A DNA stretch of 64,000 nucleotides, taken from Thermus thermophilus (GTDB lineage Bacteria; Deinococcota; Deinococci; Deinococcales; Thermaceae). Below, in pieces: positions 52,605-63,520 of this stretch. Every line of letters starts with the position of its first letter. Positions within the stretch are counted from its first letter, which is position 1. The notes under the pieces were generated by a model. The model was given only the letters and a program-made list of their open reading frames with translations, made no database searches and had not been told where the DNA came from. The stretch is from contig NZ_AP025158.1 of NCBI RefSeq assembly GCF_019974155.1, positions 1,302,001 to 1,366,000 on the forward strand, written 5' to 3'. Both the position numbers and the translations under genes were made by a program.

Positions 52605-53780
52605 ATGAAGCGCCTCCTCGTCTTCCTTCCCCTCCTCCTCCTCGCCTGCGCCCCCAAGGAGGCGAAGGTGCCCCAGACGGCCGGCCCCCTCCGCGCCCAG
52701 GTGCGGACCTTCAAGGCCGAGCCCGGCCTCCTTACCCGGGAGGCCCGGGCCTCGGCCAACGTGGTGGCCGAGAAGGAGAGCCTGGTGGCGGCGGGGGCCT
52801 CGGGCCGGGTGGTCCGGACCCTCCCCGCGGGCACCCGGGTGCGGGCCGGGGAGGGGGTGGTCTTTCTGGACCCCGCCCCCTTCCAGGAGGCCTTGGCCCA
52901 GGCCCGGCTCGCCCTGCGCCAGGCCGAGGAAAACCTGGCCCGGGCCGAGGCCCAGACGGAGGGGAACCGGAAGGCCCTAGAGGCCCAGCTCGCCGCCGCC
53001 GAGGCCCAGCTCGCCGCGGCCAAGCGCCGCTACGAGGAGGGGAAGGCCCTCCTCGCCCTGGGCGCCCTGGCCCCCCTCGAGCTCAAGGGCCTCGAGGCCC
53101 AGTACCTCCAGGCGCAAAGCGCCTACGAGAACGCCAAGGAAACCCTGGCCCGCCTGGAAAGGGAGGACGACCTCCGCCTCCTCAGGCTCCAGGTGGAGGC
53201 CGCCCGCCTCCAGGTGCAGCAGGCGGAGCGGAACCTCAGGGAGAGCGTGGTCCGGGCCCCCTTCGCCGGGGAGGTGGTGGAGGTCTACGTGAAGGAAGGG
53301 GAGTTCGCCGGGGCGGGGAGCCGGGCCTTCCGCCTGGCCACCACCGACCGCCTCCTGGTCAAGGTCTACCTCCCCCCCGAGCGGGCGGCCGCCCTCACGG
53401 AGGACACGGCCTTCCGCGTGCGCCAAAACGGCAAGGAGGTGGAGGCCCGCCTCCAGGCGAAAAGCGACCTCCCCGGGCAGAACCGCCTGGTGGAGGTGAC
53501 CCTGAGGCCCACAGCCTCCCTCCTCCCCGGGGCGGCGGAGGTGCGCTACCCCGAGGTCCTGGCCGAGGGCCTCCTGCTTCCTGCGGGGGCGGTGCGGGCC
53601 GAGGGCGGCGAGGCCTTCGTCTACGTGGTGGAGGAGGGCCGGGCGCGGAAGCGGCCCGTCCGGCTCCTCGCCCAGGAGGGAGGCCAGGCCGCCGTGGCGG
53701 GCCTTAAGGCGGGGGAGGCGGTGGTCTACCCAGTGCCCGAGGGGCTGGAAGACGGCGACCCCGTGGAGGTGGTGCCGTGA
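52605..53780 (+). CDS. RND efflux periplasmic adaptor (membrane fusion protein)
   Basis: The 391-residue protein is a lipoprotein (KRLLVFLPLLLLACAPKE) with the adaptor order: lipoyl half VAAGASGRVVRTLPAGTRVR, a helical hairpin (LAQARLALRQAEENLARAEA), second lipoyl half SVVRAPFAGEVVEVYVKEGE and beta-barrel domains. It links the RND pump with the TolC channel. It starts 3 bases after the second TolC gene. Confidence 0.9.
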   Translation: MKRLLVFLPLLLLACAPKEAKVPQTAGPLRAQVRTFKAEPGLLTREARASANVVAEKESLVAAGASGRVVRTLPAGTRVRAGEGVVFLDPAPFQEALAQARLALRQAEENLARAEAQTEGNRKALEAQLAAAEAQLAAAKRRYEEGKALLALGALAPLELKGLEAQYLQAQSAYENAKETLARLEREDDLRLLRLQVEAARLQVQQAERNLRESVVRAPFAGEVVEVYVKEGEFAGAGSRAFRLATTDRLLVKVYLPPERAAALTEDTAFRVRQNGKEVEARLQAKSDLPGQNRLVEVTLRPTASLLPGAAEVRYPEVLAEGLLLPAGAVRAEGGEAFVYVVEEGRARKRPVRLLAQEGGQAAVAGLKAGEAVVYPVPEGLEDGDPVEVVP

Positions 53781-56700
53781 GGGAAAACCCCCTGGTGGCC
53801 TTCTTCGTGGAGCGCTTCGTCTTCGCCACCTCCATCTTCGTGGGCATGGTCCTGGTGGGGCTCCTTCTGGGCCTCGGGCTTGGGGTGGAGCTCCTTCCCC
53901 GGTTCAGCGTCCCCGTCATCGCCATCTCCACCAGCTACCCCGGGGCCGGGCCCGAGGAGGTGGCGGAGCAGGTCTCCAAGCCCCTGGAGGACGCCCTCTC
54001 CACCCTCACGGGGGTGGACGTCATCGGCTCCAGCTCCACGGAGGGGTTCAGCCTGGTCTTCGTCCAGTTCAAGCAGGGGGTGAACGTGGACCAGGGGGCG
54101 GTGGAGGCGAGCCAGAAGGTGGCCGCCATCCGGAGCACCCTCCCCAAGGATGCCTCCGCCCCCGTGGTGCAGAAGTTTGACCCCTCGGCGAGCCCCATCC
54201 TCTACCTGGCCCTCGAGGCCCCGGGGGAGGACCTCGCCGAGGTCCTCCGCTACGCGGAAAGGACCCTCAAGCCCCGCCTCCAGCTGGTCTCCGGCGTGGC
54301 CGACATCCGGCTCACGGGCGCCCCCAAGACGGCCATCAAGGTCTACCTGGACCCCGACCGCCTCCAGGCCCTGGGGATCCCTCCCCTCCAGGTGGTCCAG
54401 GCCCTCTCCGCCTCGGCCCTCAACCTCCCCTTGGGGGCCCTCACGGAGGAGGAGCGGCGCCTGGTCTACACCCTACGCGCCACCCCCCGCACCGCTCTGG
54501 AGGTGGCCGAGGTCCTGGTGGACCCGGGCCGGGGCGTCCGGGTGCGGGACGTGGCCCGGGTGGAGGAGGCCCGGGAGGCCCCCACCACCCTGAACCGGGT
54601 GAACGGCCGCCCCGCCGTGGTCCTGGCCGTGGTCAAGACGCCGGACGCCAACGCCGTGGCCGTGGCCCAGGGGGTGAAGCGGGCCCTGGAGGAGACCTCC
54701 CTCCCCCCCGGGTACCGGGCGGAGGTCGCCCTGGACACCACCCGCTTCATCCAAGCCGCGGTGGAGGACACGGTGCGGGAGGCCTTTTTGGCCGCCCTGG
54801 CCGTCTCCTTGGTGGTCCTCGTCTTCCTGGGGAAGCTCAACTCCGTCTTCTCCGTGATCCTGGCCATCCCCATCACCCTCTCCGGGGCCATCCTCCTCTT
54901 CGGCGTCCTGGGCTTCACCTACAACCTCATCAGCCTCCTCGCCCTCACCGTGGCGGTGGGCATCGTGGTGGACGACTCCATCGTGGTGGCGGAAAACATT
55001 GACCGCTACCGCCGCATGGGGCTCGGCCTAAAGGAAGCGGTCCTCAAGGGGGCGAGCGAGGTGAGCGCCGCCGTGGCCGCGGCCACCCTCAGCCTCCTCG
55101 CCGTCTTCCTCCCCATAAGCTTCCTCCCGGGCCTCATCGGCCAGATCTTCCAGCAGTTCGGCTTGGGCATGGCGGCGGCCATCGGGGTGAGCTGGCTCGA
55201 GGCCCTCCTCTTCCTCACCGTCCGCCTCGCCTACTTCCCCGACCCCGACCCCCCCACCCTCAAGGAGGCCCTGCGGGCGGCCCTCCTCCTCCCCAAGGAC
55301 CTCGCCTGGGCCTACCGCCGGGGCTTCCGCACCGCCTTGGGCCTCCTCCTCGGCCTCGGCGTGGCCTTTCTCCTCTACCGCCAAGGCCCCCTCCACCTCC
55401 TCCTCCTCGTCCTCTACCCGGCCCTCCTCGGCCTTGGGCGCTATGTGGGAAGGCTCCTTCTGGACCTCGCCGGGGCCCTGACCCGGCTCCTGCACGAGGC
55501 CACGGAGGGGGGGGTGCGCAGGCTCACCGAGGGGTACGCCCGGGCCCTGGAGGCCGCCCTCGCCCGGCCCTACCTGGTCCTGGGCCTGGCGGGCCTCGCC
55601 TTCCTCTCCGTCTTCCCCATCCTGCCCCGGATCCCCTTCAACTTCACCCCCCGCGCGGACACCGGGGTGCTCACCGCCACCCTCCTCCTCCCCAAGGACA
55701 CGCCCCTCTCCGTCTCCGACCGGGCGGCGCGGGCCCTAGAGGCCTACTTCCTCGCCCACCCGGCGGTGGAGCGGGTGGTGACCACCGTGGGGGCGAGCGC
55801 CACCGGGGGGGCCCAGGTGGGGGACCCCTCCCGGGTCCAGCTCCAGATCGTCCTCAAGCCCAAAGGGGAGCGGCAGGACATCTTCACCCTCACCGAGGTT
55901 TTCAATCGGGAGGGCAAGGAGGCGCTTAAGGACTTCCCTGGGGCGGACCTCCGCGTCCTGGCCCAGACCGGCCCCGAGGCGGGGGACGCCGACCTCCAGT
56001 TCTTCGTCACCGGCCCCGACCGGGAGGCGCTGGAGGCCCGGGTCCAGGCCATCGTGGAACGGATCGCCGAAAAGCCCTACGTCCTGAACGTGAAGAGCAC
56101 CCTGGAGGCCACCCAGCGGGAGCGCGTCTTCGTCCCCGACCCGGCGAGGCTCTCCGGCACCGGCCTCACTCCCCAGGACCTGGCCCAGACCCTGAGGCTC
56201 TACCTCTCCGGGACCCAGGCGGCCACCGCCCGGAGGAGCGGGGAGGAGTTCCCCGTGGTGGTCCAGGCGGACCCCTTGCGCCTGGGGGGCGAGGCCGACC
56301 TCCTCTCCCTCCCCGTCTACGCCCCCGCCCTCCAGGCCTTCCTGCCCTTAGGAAGCCTCGGCCGGTTTGAAGAGCGCCCCTCCCCCACCCTGATCTCCCG
56401 CCGCAACCAGGCCTACGCCGCCGGGATCAACATCAACCTCAAGCCCGAGGCCCCGGGCGCCCTCCAGGTCCAGGCGGAGCTGGAGCAGGACCTTAGGGCG
56501 GCGGGGCTCCTCGGGGACGGGGTGGAGCTCGTGGCCTCGGGGCTTGGGAGCTTCACGGAGGAGCTCGCCTCCCTCGCGCCCCTCGCCTTCGGCCTCGCCC
56601 TCGTCCTCAACTACCTCGTCATCGCCAGCCAGTTCAACGCCTGGCGCTACCCCCTCTACCTCCTCCTCCCCGTGCCTTTGGCCCTGGTGGGGGCCTTTTG

Positions 56701-57076
56701 GCTCACCTACCTCCTGGGCACGGGCCTGGACGTGATCAGCGTCTTAGGGGTGGTGATGCTCATCGGCCTGGTGACCAAGAACGCCATCCTCCTCCTGGAC
56801 TTCGCCTCCCGCCGCATGCGGGAAAAGCCCCTCAAGGAGGCCTTGGTGGAGGCGGCCAGGCTCAGGCTTAGGCCCATCCTCATGACCACCCTCACCGTCC
56901 TCATCATCAGCCTCCCCCTCCTCCTCGGGGCCGGAGAAGGGTCGGAGTACCGCAGGCCCTTGGGCGTGATCATCCTGGGGGGGATGCTCTCCTCCACCCT
57001 CCTCACCCTCTTCGTGGTCCCCGCCGCCTTCTTCGCGGTGGAGGGGCGCCTCGCGCGGAAAGGGGGAGAGGGATGA
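53777..57076 (+). CDS. RND-family efflux transporter (HAE1/AcrB-like)
   Basis: The 1099-residue pump starts at GTG 53777, overlapping the adaptor stop. It has the twelve membrane segments and two large periplasmic loops of the HAE family: VIAISTSYPGAGPEEVAEQV, LSGAILLFGVLGFTYNLISL, the proton-relay Asp pair in VAVGIVVDDSIVVAENIDRY, FLPISFLPGLIGQIFQQFG, and in the second half VVMLIGLVTKNAILLLDFAS. An extra ~80-residue insertion between segments 6 and 7 (DPDPPTLKEALRAALLLPKD onwards, with two hydrophobic stretches) makes it longer than AcrB (1049). Substrates are unknown. Confidence 0.92.
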   Translation: MRENPLVAFFVERFVFATSIFVGMVLVGLLLGLGLGVELLPRFSVPVIAISTSYPGAGPEEVAEQVSKPLEDALSTLTGVDVIGSSSTEGFSLVFVQFKQGVNVDQGAVEASQKVAAIRSTLPKDASAPVVQKFDPSASPILYLALEAPGEDLAEVLRYAERTLKPRLQLVSGVADIRLTGAPKTAIKVYLDPDRLQALGIPPLQVVQALSASALNLPLGALTEEERRLVYTLRATPRTALEVAEVLVDPGRGVRVRDVARVEEAREAPTTLNRVNGRPAVVLAVVKTPDANAVAVAQGVKRALEETSLPPGYRAEVALDTTRFIQAAVEDTVREAFLAALAVSLVVLVFLGKLNSVFSVILAIPITLSGAILLFGVLGFTYNLISLLALTVAVGIVVDDSIVVAENIDRYRRMGLGLKEAVLKGASEVSAAVAAATLSLLAVFLPISFLPGLIGQIFQQFGLGMAAAIGVSWLEALLFLTVRLAYFPDPDPPTLKEALRAALLLPKDLAWAYRRGFRTALGLLLGLGVAFLLYRQGPLHLLLLVLYPALLGLGRYVGRLLLDLAGALTRLLHEATEGGVRRLTEGYARALEAALARPYLVLGLAGLAFLSVFPILPRIPFNFTPRADTGVLTATLLLPKDTPLSVSDRAARALEAYFLAHPAVERVVTTVGASATGGAQVGDPSRVQLQIVLKPKGERQDIFTLTEVFNREGKEALKDFPGADLRVLAQTGPEAGDADLQFFVTGPDREALEARVQAIVERIAEKPYVLNVKSTLEATQRERVFVPDPARLSGTGLTPQDLAQTLRLYLSGTQAATARRSGEEFPVVVQADPLRLGGEADLLSLPVYAPALQAFLPLGSLGRFEERPSPTLISRRNQAYAAGININLKPEAPGALQVQAELEQDLRAAGLLGDGVELVASGLGSFTEELASLAPLAFGLALVLNYLVIASQFNAWRYPLYLLLPVPLALVGAFWLTYLLGTGLDVISVLGVVMLIGLVTKNAILLLDFASRRMREKPLKEALVEAARLRLRPILMTTLTVLIISLPLLLGAGEGSEYRRPLGVIILGGMLSSTLLTLFVVPAAFFAVEGRLARKGGEG

Positions 57077-57819
57077 GCGCGCGGCGGGTGGTCCTCGCGG
57101 TGGTCCTGGGGGCGGTGGCCCTCGCCGCCTTGGCCGCGGGGCTCGTCCTCTTCCTCTTCCGCCCCTTGAAGGCGGAGCCCGTGGCCCTGGACGCCCTCGA
57201 GGGCCTGAGGACCCGGGAGGCCCCTTACGGCCTCGAGGTCCTCCCCCGGGCCCCCAAGGCCCTCCTCGCCTTCTACCCGGGGGCCCGGGTGGAGCCCCTG
57301 GCCTACGCCCCTGTCCTCGCCCCCCTCGCAGGAAACGGGTACCTGGTGGTCCTCCTCCGGGTGCCCCAGGGGATCGCCCTCCTCGGCCAGGACCGGGCCC
57401 TGGAGGCGGGGCGGGCCCACCCCGGGCTTCCCCTGGTGGTGGGGGGGCACAGCCTGGGCGGGGTGGTGGCGGCGGGGGTGGCGGCCCGGGAAGGGCTTCC
57501 CCTCGTCCTCTTCGCCGCTTACCCCGAGGAAGACCTCTCCCAGGAGACCTTCCCCACCCTCGCCCTCTACGGCACGGAAGACGGCCTCCTGCCCCCCGAA
57601 AAGGCCAGGGAGGTGGCCAAAAGGCTTCCCAGGGGCGCCCGGGTGGTCTTCGTGGAGGGGCTGAACCACGCGGGCTTCGGGGCCTACGGCCCGCAAAGGG
57701 GGGACAGGCCCGCCACGCGCCCCCGGGAGGCCTTGTGGGAAGAGGTCCGGGAGGAGGTCCTCCTGTTCCTCGAGGGCCTGGGGTGGGACACGCCTCCCTC
57801 TCCGGAGGCGTTGCACTAG
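57073..57819 (+). CDS. Alpha/beta hydrolase at the end of the efflux operon
   Basis: The 248-residue protein has an N-terminal membrane anchor (RRVVLAVVLGAVALAALAAG) and an alpha/beta-hydrolase domain with nucleophile elbow VVGGHSLGGVVAAGVAA, Asp in YGTEDGLLPPEKA and His in EGLNHAGFGAYGP. ATG overlaps the pump stop (ATGA). It probably acts at the outer face of the membrane, perhaps on esters handled by the pump; that link is inferred from the operon. Confidence 0.82.
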   Translation: MSARRVVLAVVLGAVALAALAAGLVLFLFRPLKAEPVALDALEGLRTREAPYGLEVLPRAPKALLAFYPGARVEPLAYAPVLAPLAGNGYLVVLLRVPQGIALLGQDRALEAGRAHPGLPLVVGGHSLGGVVAAGVAAREGLPLVLFAAYPEEDLSQETFPTLALYGTEDGLLPPEKAREVAKRLPRGARVVFVEGLNHAGFGAYGPQRGDRPATRPREALWEEVREEVLLFLEGLGWDTPPSPEALH

Positions 57820-57866
57820 GGGCATGGACCGGAGCCAGGCGGGCCACGCCGCGCCCCTTCTGGGAA

Positions 57867-57875
57867 TGCTATAGT
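57867..57875 (+). promoter_or_regulatory. Extended -10 promoter of acnA
   Basis: TGCTATAGT forms an extended -10 element. The resulting leader of ~97 bases before acnA is GC-rich, but I see no known riboswitch in it. Confidence 0.5.
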
Positions 57876-57978
57876 GGAGGTAGCCGGGGCGGGCGCTCCC
57901 CCTCGGGCTGGAATCTTCCCCCAAAAGCAAGCGTCCAGGATCGCCCTTTACCCGAATGGGGGAAGGGAAAGGAGGACC

Positions 57979-60687
<2,709 letters not shown>

Positions 60688-60700
60688 GCCCACGCGAGGG

Positions 60701-60733
60701 AAAACGCCCCGGGCTTTAGGCCCGGGGCGTTTT
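60701..60733. terminator. Bidirectional terminator of acnA and tRNA-Leu
   Basis: AAAACGCCCCGGG and CCCGGGGCGTTTT form a perfect 13-bp stem around CTTTAGG, giving T-runs on both strands; it serves acnA and the converging tRNA gene. Confidence 0.9.
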
Positions 60734-60820
60734 GGTGCCGGGGACGGGACTCGAACCCGTACGGGGGCTACCCCCCAGCGGATTTTAAGTCCGCAGCGTC
60801 TACCGTTCCGCCACCCCGGC
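60733..60820 (-). tRNA. tRNA-Leu (anticodon TAA)
   Basis: The minus strand reads GCCGGGGTGGCGGAACGG... with the anticodon loop CTTAAAA (anticodon TAA), a long variable arm (GGGGGGTAGCCCCC), the T-loop GTTCGAGTC and acceptor end CCCCGGCACCA. The class II long variable arm and encoded CCA fit a bacterial tRNA-Leu; 88 bases including CCA. Confidence 0.95.
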
Positions 60821-60831
60821 GGGCCCTTTTC

Positions 60832-60861
60832 ATCCTAAGGAGCCACGTGGGGGTTGCGCAA
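60832..60861 (-). promoter_or_regulatory. tRNA-Leu promoter
   Basis: On the minus strand TTGCGC (60861-60856) and TAGGAT (60837-60832) are 18 bases apart, 11 bases before the tRNA. Confidence 0.5.
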
Positions 60862-60966
60862 CACGGGAGGCCCGAACCGAGGCCCTTTCCCAGGGCGAAG
60901 GCCGCGGTGGAGGGCTCATCCGGTGTCCTTCGCCCGACGAGCTCCCTAGGAACCTTTTGCAGGGGC
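60862..60966. other. Intergenic region with long-loop inverted repeat
   Basis: GGGCGAAGG (60893-60901) and CCTTCGCCC (60927-60935) are perfect inverted repeats around a 25-base loop. No frame or promoter with support is visible. Confidence 0.35.
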
Positions 60967-60994
60967 CCCCATGCTGGCTTGGGCCAGCATGGGG
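60967..60994 (-). terminator. Hairpin after the LCP gene
   Basis: CCCCATGCTGGC and GCCAGCATGGGG form a perfect 12-bp stem, 5 bases after the LCP stop. It is the same design as the stem at 35471-35498 with compensating T/A changes on both arms. Confidence 0.65.
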
Positions 60995-60999
60995 TGGCC

Positions 61000-62145
61000 T
61001 CAGCGGGGAAGCCCCCCCCTGCCCAGGCGCAAGACGAGGTCCGCCCCCAAGGCCGCCTCCCCGGAAACGCGGTAGGGAACGCCCAGGGCCTCGCCCAAGG
61101 CCTGGGCGAGGCGGCCCGGGCCGTTTTCCAGCACCTCCGTGCGCTCGGGGACCAGGGCGAGCTCCCGCAGGCTCACCGAGAGGCCCAAGGCCTTAAGCCG
61201 CTCCGCCGCCTCCTGGGCCAGGGCCTCCTGGCCAGGCCCGAAGAGGACCACGGCCCGCTTCCCCGCCAAGGCCTCTCCCCAGGCCTCCCGGCCCTCAAAG
61301 TAGACCGCCCGAAGCCGGGCCCAGGCCGCCTCGTCCACCGCCCAGCCCCCGGCGAACCGCCCGGGAAGGAGGAGGCTCACGAAGGCGGGCCTGCGGAGGA
61401 GGAAGCCGAGCAAGGCCCCCTTCTCCCCCCGGGTGAGGTCGGTGGCCACGTAGGGCTCCACCGCCGCCACCGCCCGGGGGAGGCGGAGGAGGCCCGGCAG
61501 GGAGAAAAGCTGGTCCTTCAGGGCGTGGAAGAAGGCCTGCTGGCGCTGGATGCGGCCGATGTCCCCCAGGGCGTCCTTGCGGAAGCGGAGGTAGCCCTCC
61601 GCCTGCGCGCCGCTAAGCACCTGGCAACCGGGCTCCAGGTCTATAACAAGCCCCGCCGCCTGGTCCCGGTAGCGCATGGGCTTCTCCACGCAGACCCGAA
61701 CCCCCCCCAAGGCGTCCACGCCCCGGCGGAGGGCCTCGAGGCTCACCACCACGTAGCGGTCGGGGCGCACCCCCGTGATCCGGGCCACGGCCTCCTTCAT
61801 GAGCTCCGGCCCCCCCAAGGGGCTTGCGGCGTTCACCTTGTGCCAGCCGTGGCCGGGAAGCAGGACCCAGACGTCCCGGGGCACGGAGAGGAGCACCACC
61901 CGGTTCGCCCCAGGGTCCAGACGCACGAGGAGGATGGTGTCGGCGAGGCCCCGGAAGCGCTCCGGGGCCCTCTTGTGGTAGCCCACGTACTCGGGGCTCG
62001 AGCCGTAGACCAAAAGGGTGAAGGGCTCCTTCAGGGCGAAGGGGTTAGGGACCGCCCCATGCCGGAAGAGAGGGCCCAGAAGGGGAAAGGCCCAAACCCC
62101 CACGAGGAGGGCAGGGGCCAGGAAAAGGAGCGCCCGCCGCCACAC
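61000..62145 (-). CDS. LCP (LytR-CpsA-Psr)-family protein
   Basis: The 381-residue protein has one N-terminal membrane segment (RALLFLAPALLVGVWAFPLL), the LCP domain with GLADTILLVRLDPGANRVVL, LSVPRDVWVLLPGHGWHKVN and YLRFRKDALGDIGRIQRQQA (the conserved Arg/Asp phosphate-binding residues), and a C-terminal LytR_C-like domain (VVLFGPGQEALAQEAAERLK). LCP proteins attach polyisoprenyl-linked glycopolymers to the cell wall. In Thermus it may attach the secondary cell-wall polymer that holds the S-layer. Confidence 0.85.
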   Translation of the reverse strand: MWRRALLFLAPALLVGVWAFPLLGPLFRHGAVPNPFALKEPFTLLVYGSSPEYVGYHKRAPERFRGLADTILLVRLDPGANRVVLLSVPRDVWVLLPGHGWHKVNAASPLGGPELMKEAVARITGVRPDRYVVVSLEALRRGVDALGGVRVCVEKPMRYRDQAAGLVIDLEPGCQVLSGAQAEGYLRFRKDALGDIGRIQRQQAFFHALKDQLFSLPGLLRLPRAVAAVEPYVATDLTRGEKGALLGFLLRRPAFVSLLLPGRFAGGWAVDEAAWARLRAVYFEGREAWGEALAGKRAVVLFGPGQEALAQEAAERLKALGLSVSLRELALVPERTEVLENGPGRLAQALGEALGVPYRVSGEAALGADLVLRLGRGGLPR

Positions 62146-62180
62146 GAAGCCCTAGTGTAGCCCCCTTTGGGTGAGGCGGA

Positions 62181-63485
62181 TTAGGGGAAGCAGTAGGTGG
62201 TGTCCGTCATCACCCGGTCGGCCCGGAGAAGGCCGAAGCCGTATTCCGGGTCCAAACCGGCAGGACCCAGGTCCTCGGCGGTGTTGATGAGGCACTGGTA
62301 GACCTGGTCCGGGCTAGGCCACGCCTTCCGCTCGCTGGCGTACTTGCTCATGTAGAGGGCCACCACTCCGGCCACGATGGGGCTAGCCAAAGAGGTGCCG
62401 CTCACAAAGCGATAGTTGCCTGAAGGGCCTGCCGCCAAAACCTCCACCCCTGGAGCCATTAGGTCAAGCTCGGGGCCATAGGCCGAAAAATTCGCCCGTC
62501 TTTTAAGGAGATCTACCGCACCCACAGCGAGAGTGTTGGGGCTGCTGGCAGGGAACATAACCGGTCCCCCATTCCCGGTCTCGTAGTTTCCCGCCGCAGC
62601 TACAATAACCCTCCCCTCGTTCCGAGCCCGGGCCAGCTCCTCATCCAGAACCTCGTCATAGTCGTTACCCCCCAGCGAAATGTTGATGACCTGGGCCCCC
62701 AGTTGGCGGGCTAACCGAACCCCCTTGAAAAGGGTTTCATACGTGGCTCCACCACCCCGGTAGAAAACCTTGATTGGAACGACGTATCCACCCCAGGTAG
62801 TCCCTGCTATTCCCTTAGAGTTGTTGGTATCCGCCCCCAAGACCGAGGCCACCTCTAAACCATGCCCCCAATTGTTGGGAGCCGAGTCGTCCGTGGGATT
62901 GGCATCTCCGTCAGCCACGTCCAGGTTAACCCCGGCGGGGAGGTACTTGCTGGCATGAAAGTCCTCGTGGGCAAGAACTCCCGTGTCTAGAACGGCCACA
63001 AGGGGCGGGCATCCCCTGCCTGTGCTGAAGTCCCAAGCGCTTTCTAAACGCACCAACCGATTCAAGTAGGCGCTTTGATCGGGGTAATAGAGGTCATTCG
63101 GAGCCCGCAAAGGCCGGTAAACGTAGTTGGGCTGGACATACTGAGCACCTGCTCGCAAAAGGGCTTCCGCTCGGACTTTCTCCTCCCCATGGGGAACCTT
63201 CACCTTGATTACGTCCAGGGCAAGCTGGGCCTGGGGCTCTACTCCTGAGGCCCGCAAGCTCTGAAGGGAAAGACCTGGTTTGGGCACTACAATGAGTTCC
63301 CCCGGAACGAACTCCCCTTCAAAGCTTCCCAAACCGTGCAGCTTAGAAGGAGCATCCAGGCTCTGCACCCGCAGGGGATCTACCGGGCACTCGGCGGGGT
63401 TCACGGGCGGGGGCGGATTCTGGGGGCAGGCCGTGAGGAGGAGGGCCGTGGAGAGGAGAAGGGGCCCAAAGAGCAGGCGCTTCAT
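62181..63485 (-). CDS. S8 (subtilisin-like) lipoprotein protease
   Basis: The 434-residue protein has a lipoprotein signal (RLLFGPLLLSTALLLTACPQ), a propeptide part (GELIVVPKPGLSLQSLRASG) and an S8 domain with Asp in LVAVLDTGVLAHEDFH, His in NNWGHGLEVASVLGAD (GHGLE instead of the usual GHGTH), Asn in IVAAAGNYETGNGG and Ser in RFVSGTSLASPIVAG. ATG 63485 follows TATATT by 7 bases, so the mRNA is probably leaderless. The middle of the gene is less GC-rich than its surroundings, with many A/T-ending codons, hinting at transfer. All catalytic residues are present. Confidence 0.85.
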   Translation of the reverse strand: MKRLLFGPLLLSTALLLTACPQNPPPPVNPAECPVDPLRVQSLDAPSKLHGLGSFEGEFVPGELIVVPKPGLSLQSLRASGVEPQAQLALDVIKVKVPHGEEKVRAEALLRAGAQYVQPNYVYRPLRAPNDLYYPDQSAYLNRLVRLESAWDFSTGRGCPPLVAVLDTGVLAHEDFHASKYLPAGVNLDVADGDANPTDDSAPNNWGHGLEVASVLGADTNNSKGIAGTTWGGYVVPIKVFYRGGGATYETLFKGVRLARQLGAQVINISLGGNDYDEVLDEELARARNEGRVIVAAAGNYETGNGGPVMFPASSPNTLAVGAVDLLKRRANFSAYGPELDLMAPGVEVLAAGPSGNYRFVSGTSLASPIVAGVVALYMSKYASERKAWPSPDQVYQCLINTAEDLGPAGLDPEYGFGLLRADRVMTDTTYCFP

Positions 63486-63520
63486 GGCCTCCAATATACG
63501 CCGCCCCTCCAGGCCCCGCC

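Noticed and set aside
57880-57978. A riboswitch or IRE-like element in the acnA leader
   Set aside because: The leader is long but shows no match to known aptamers and no CAGUGN-type iron-responsive loop.
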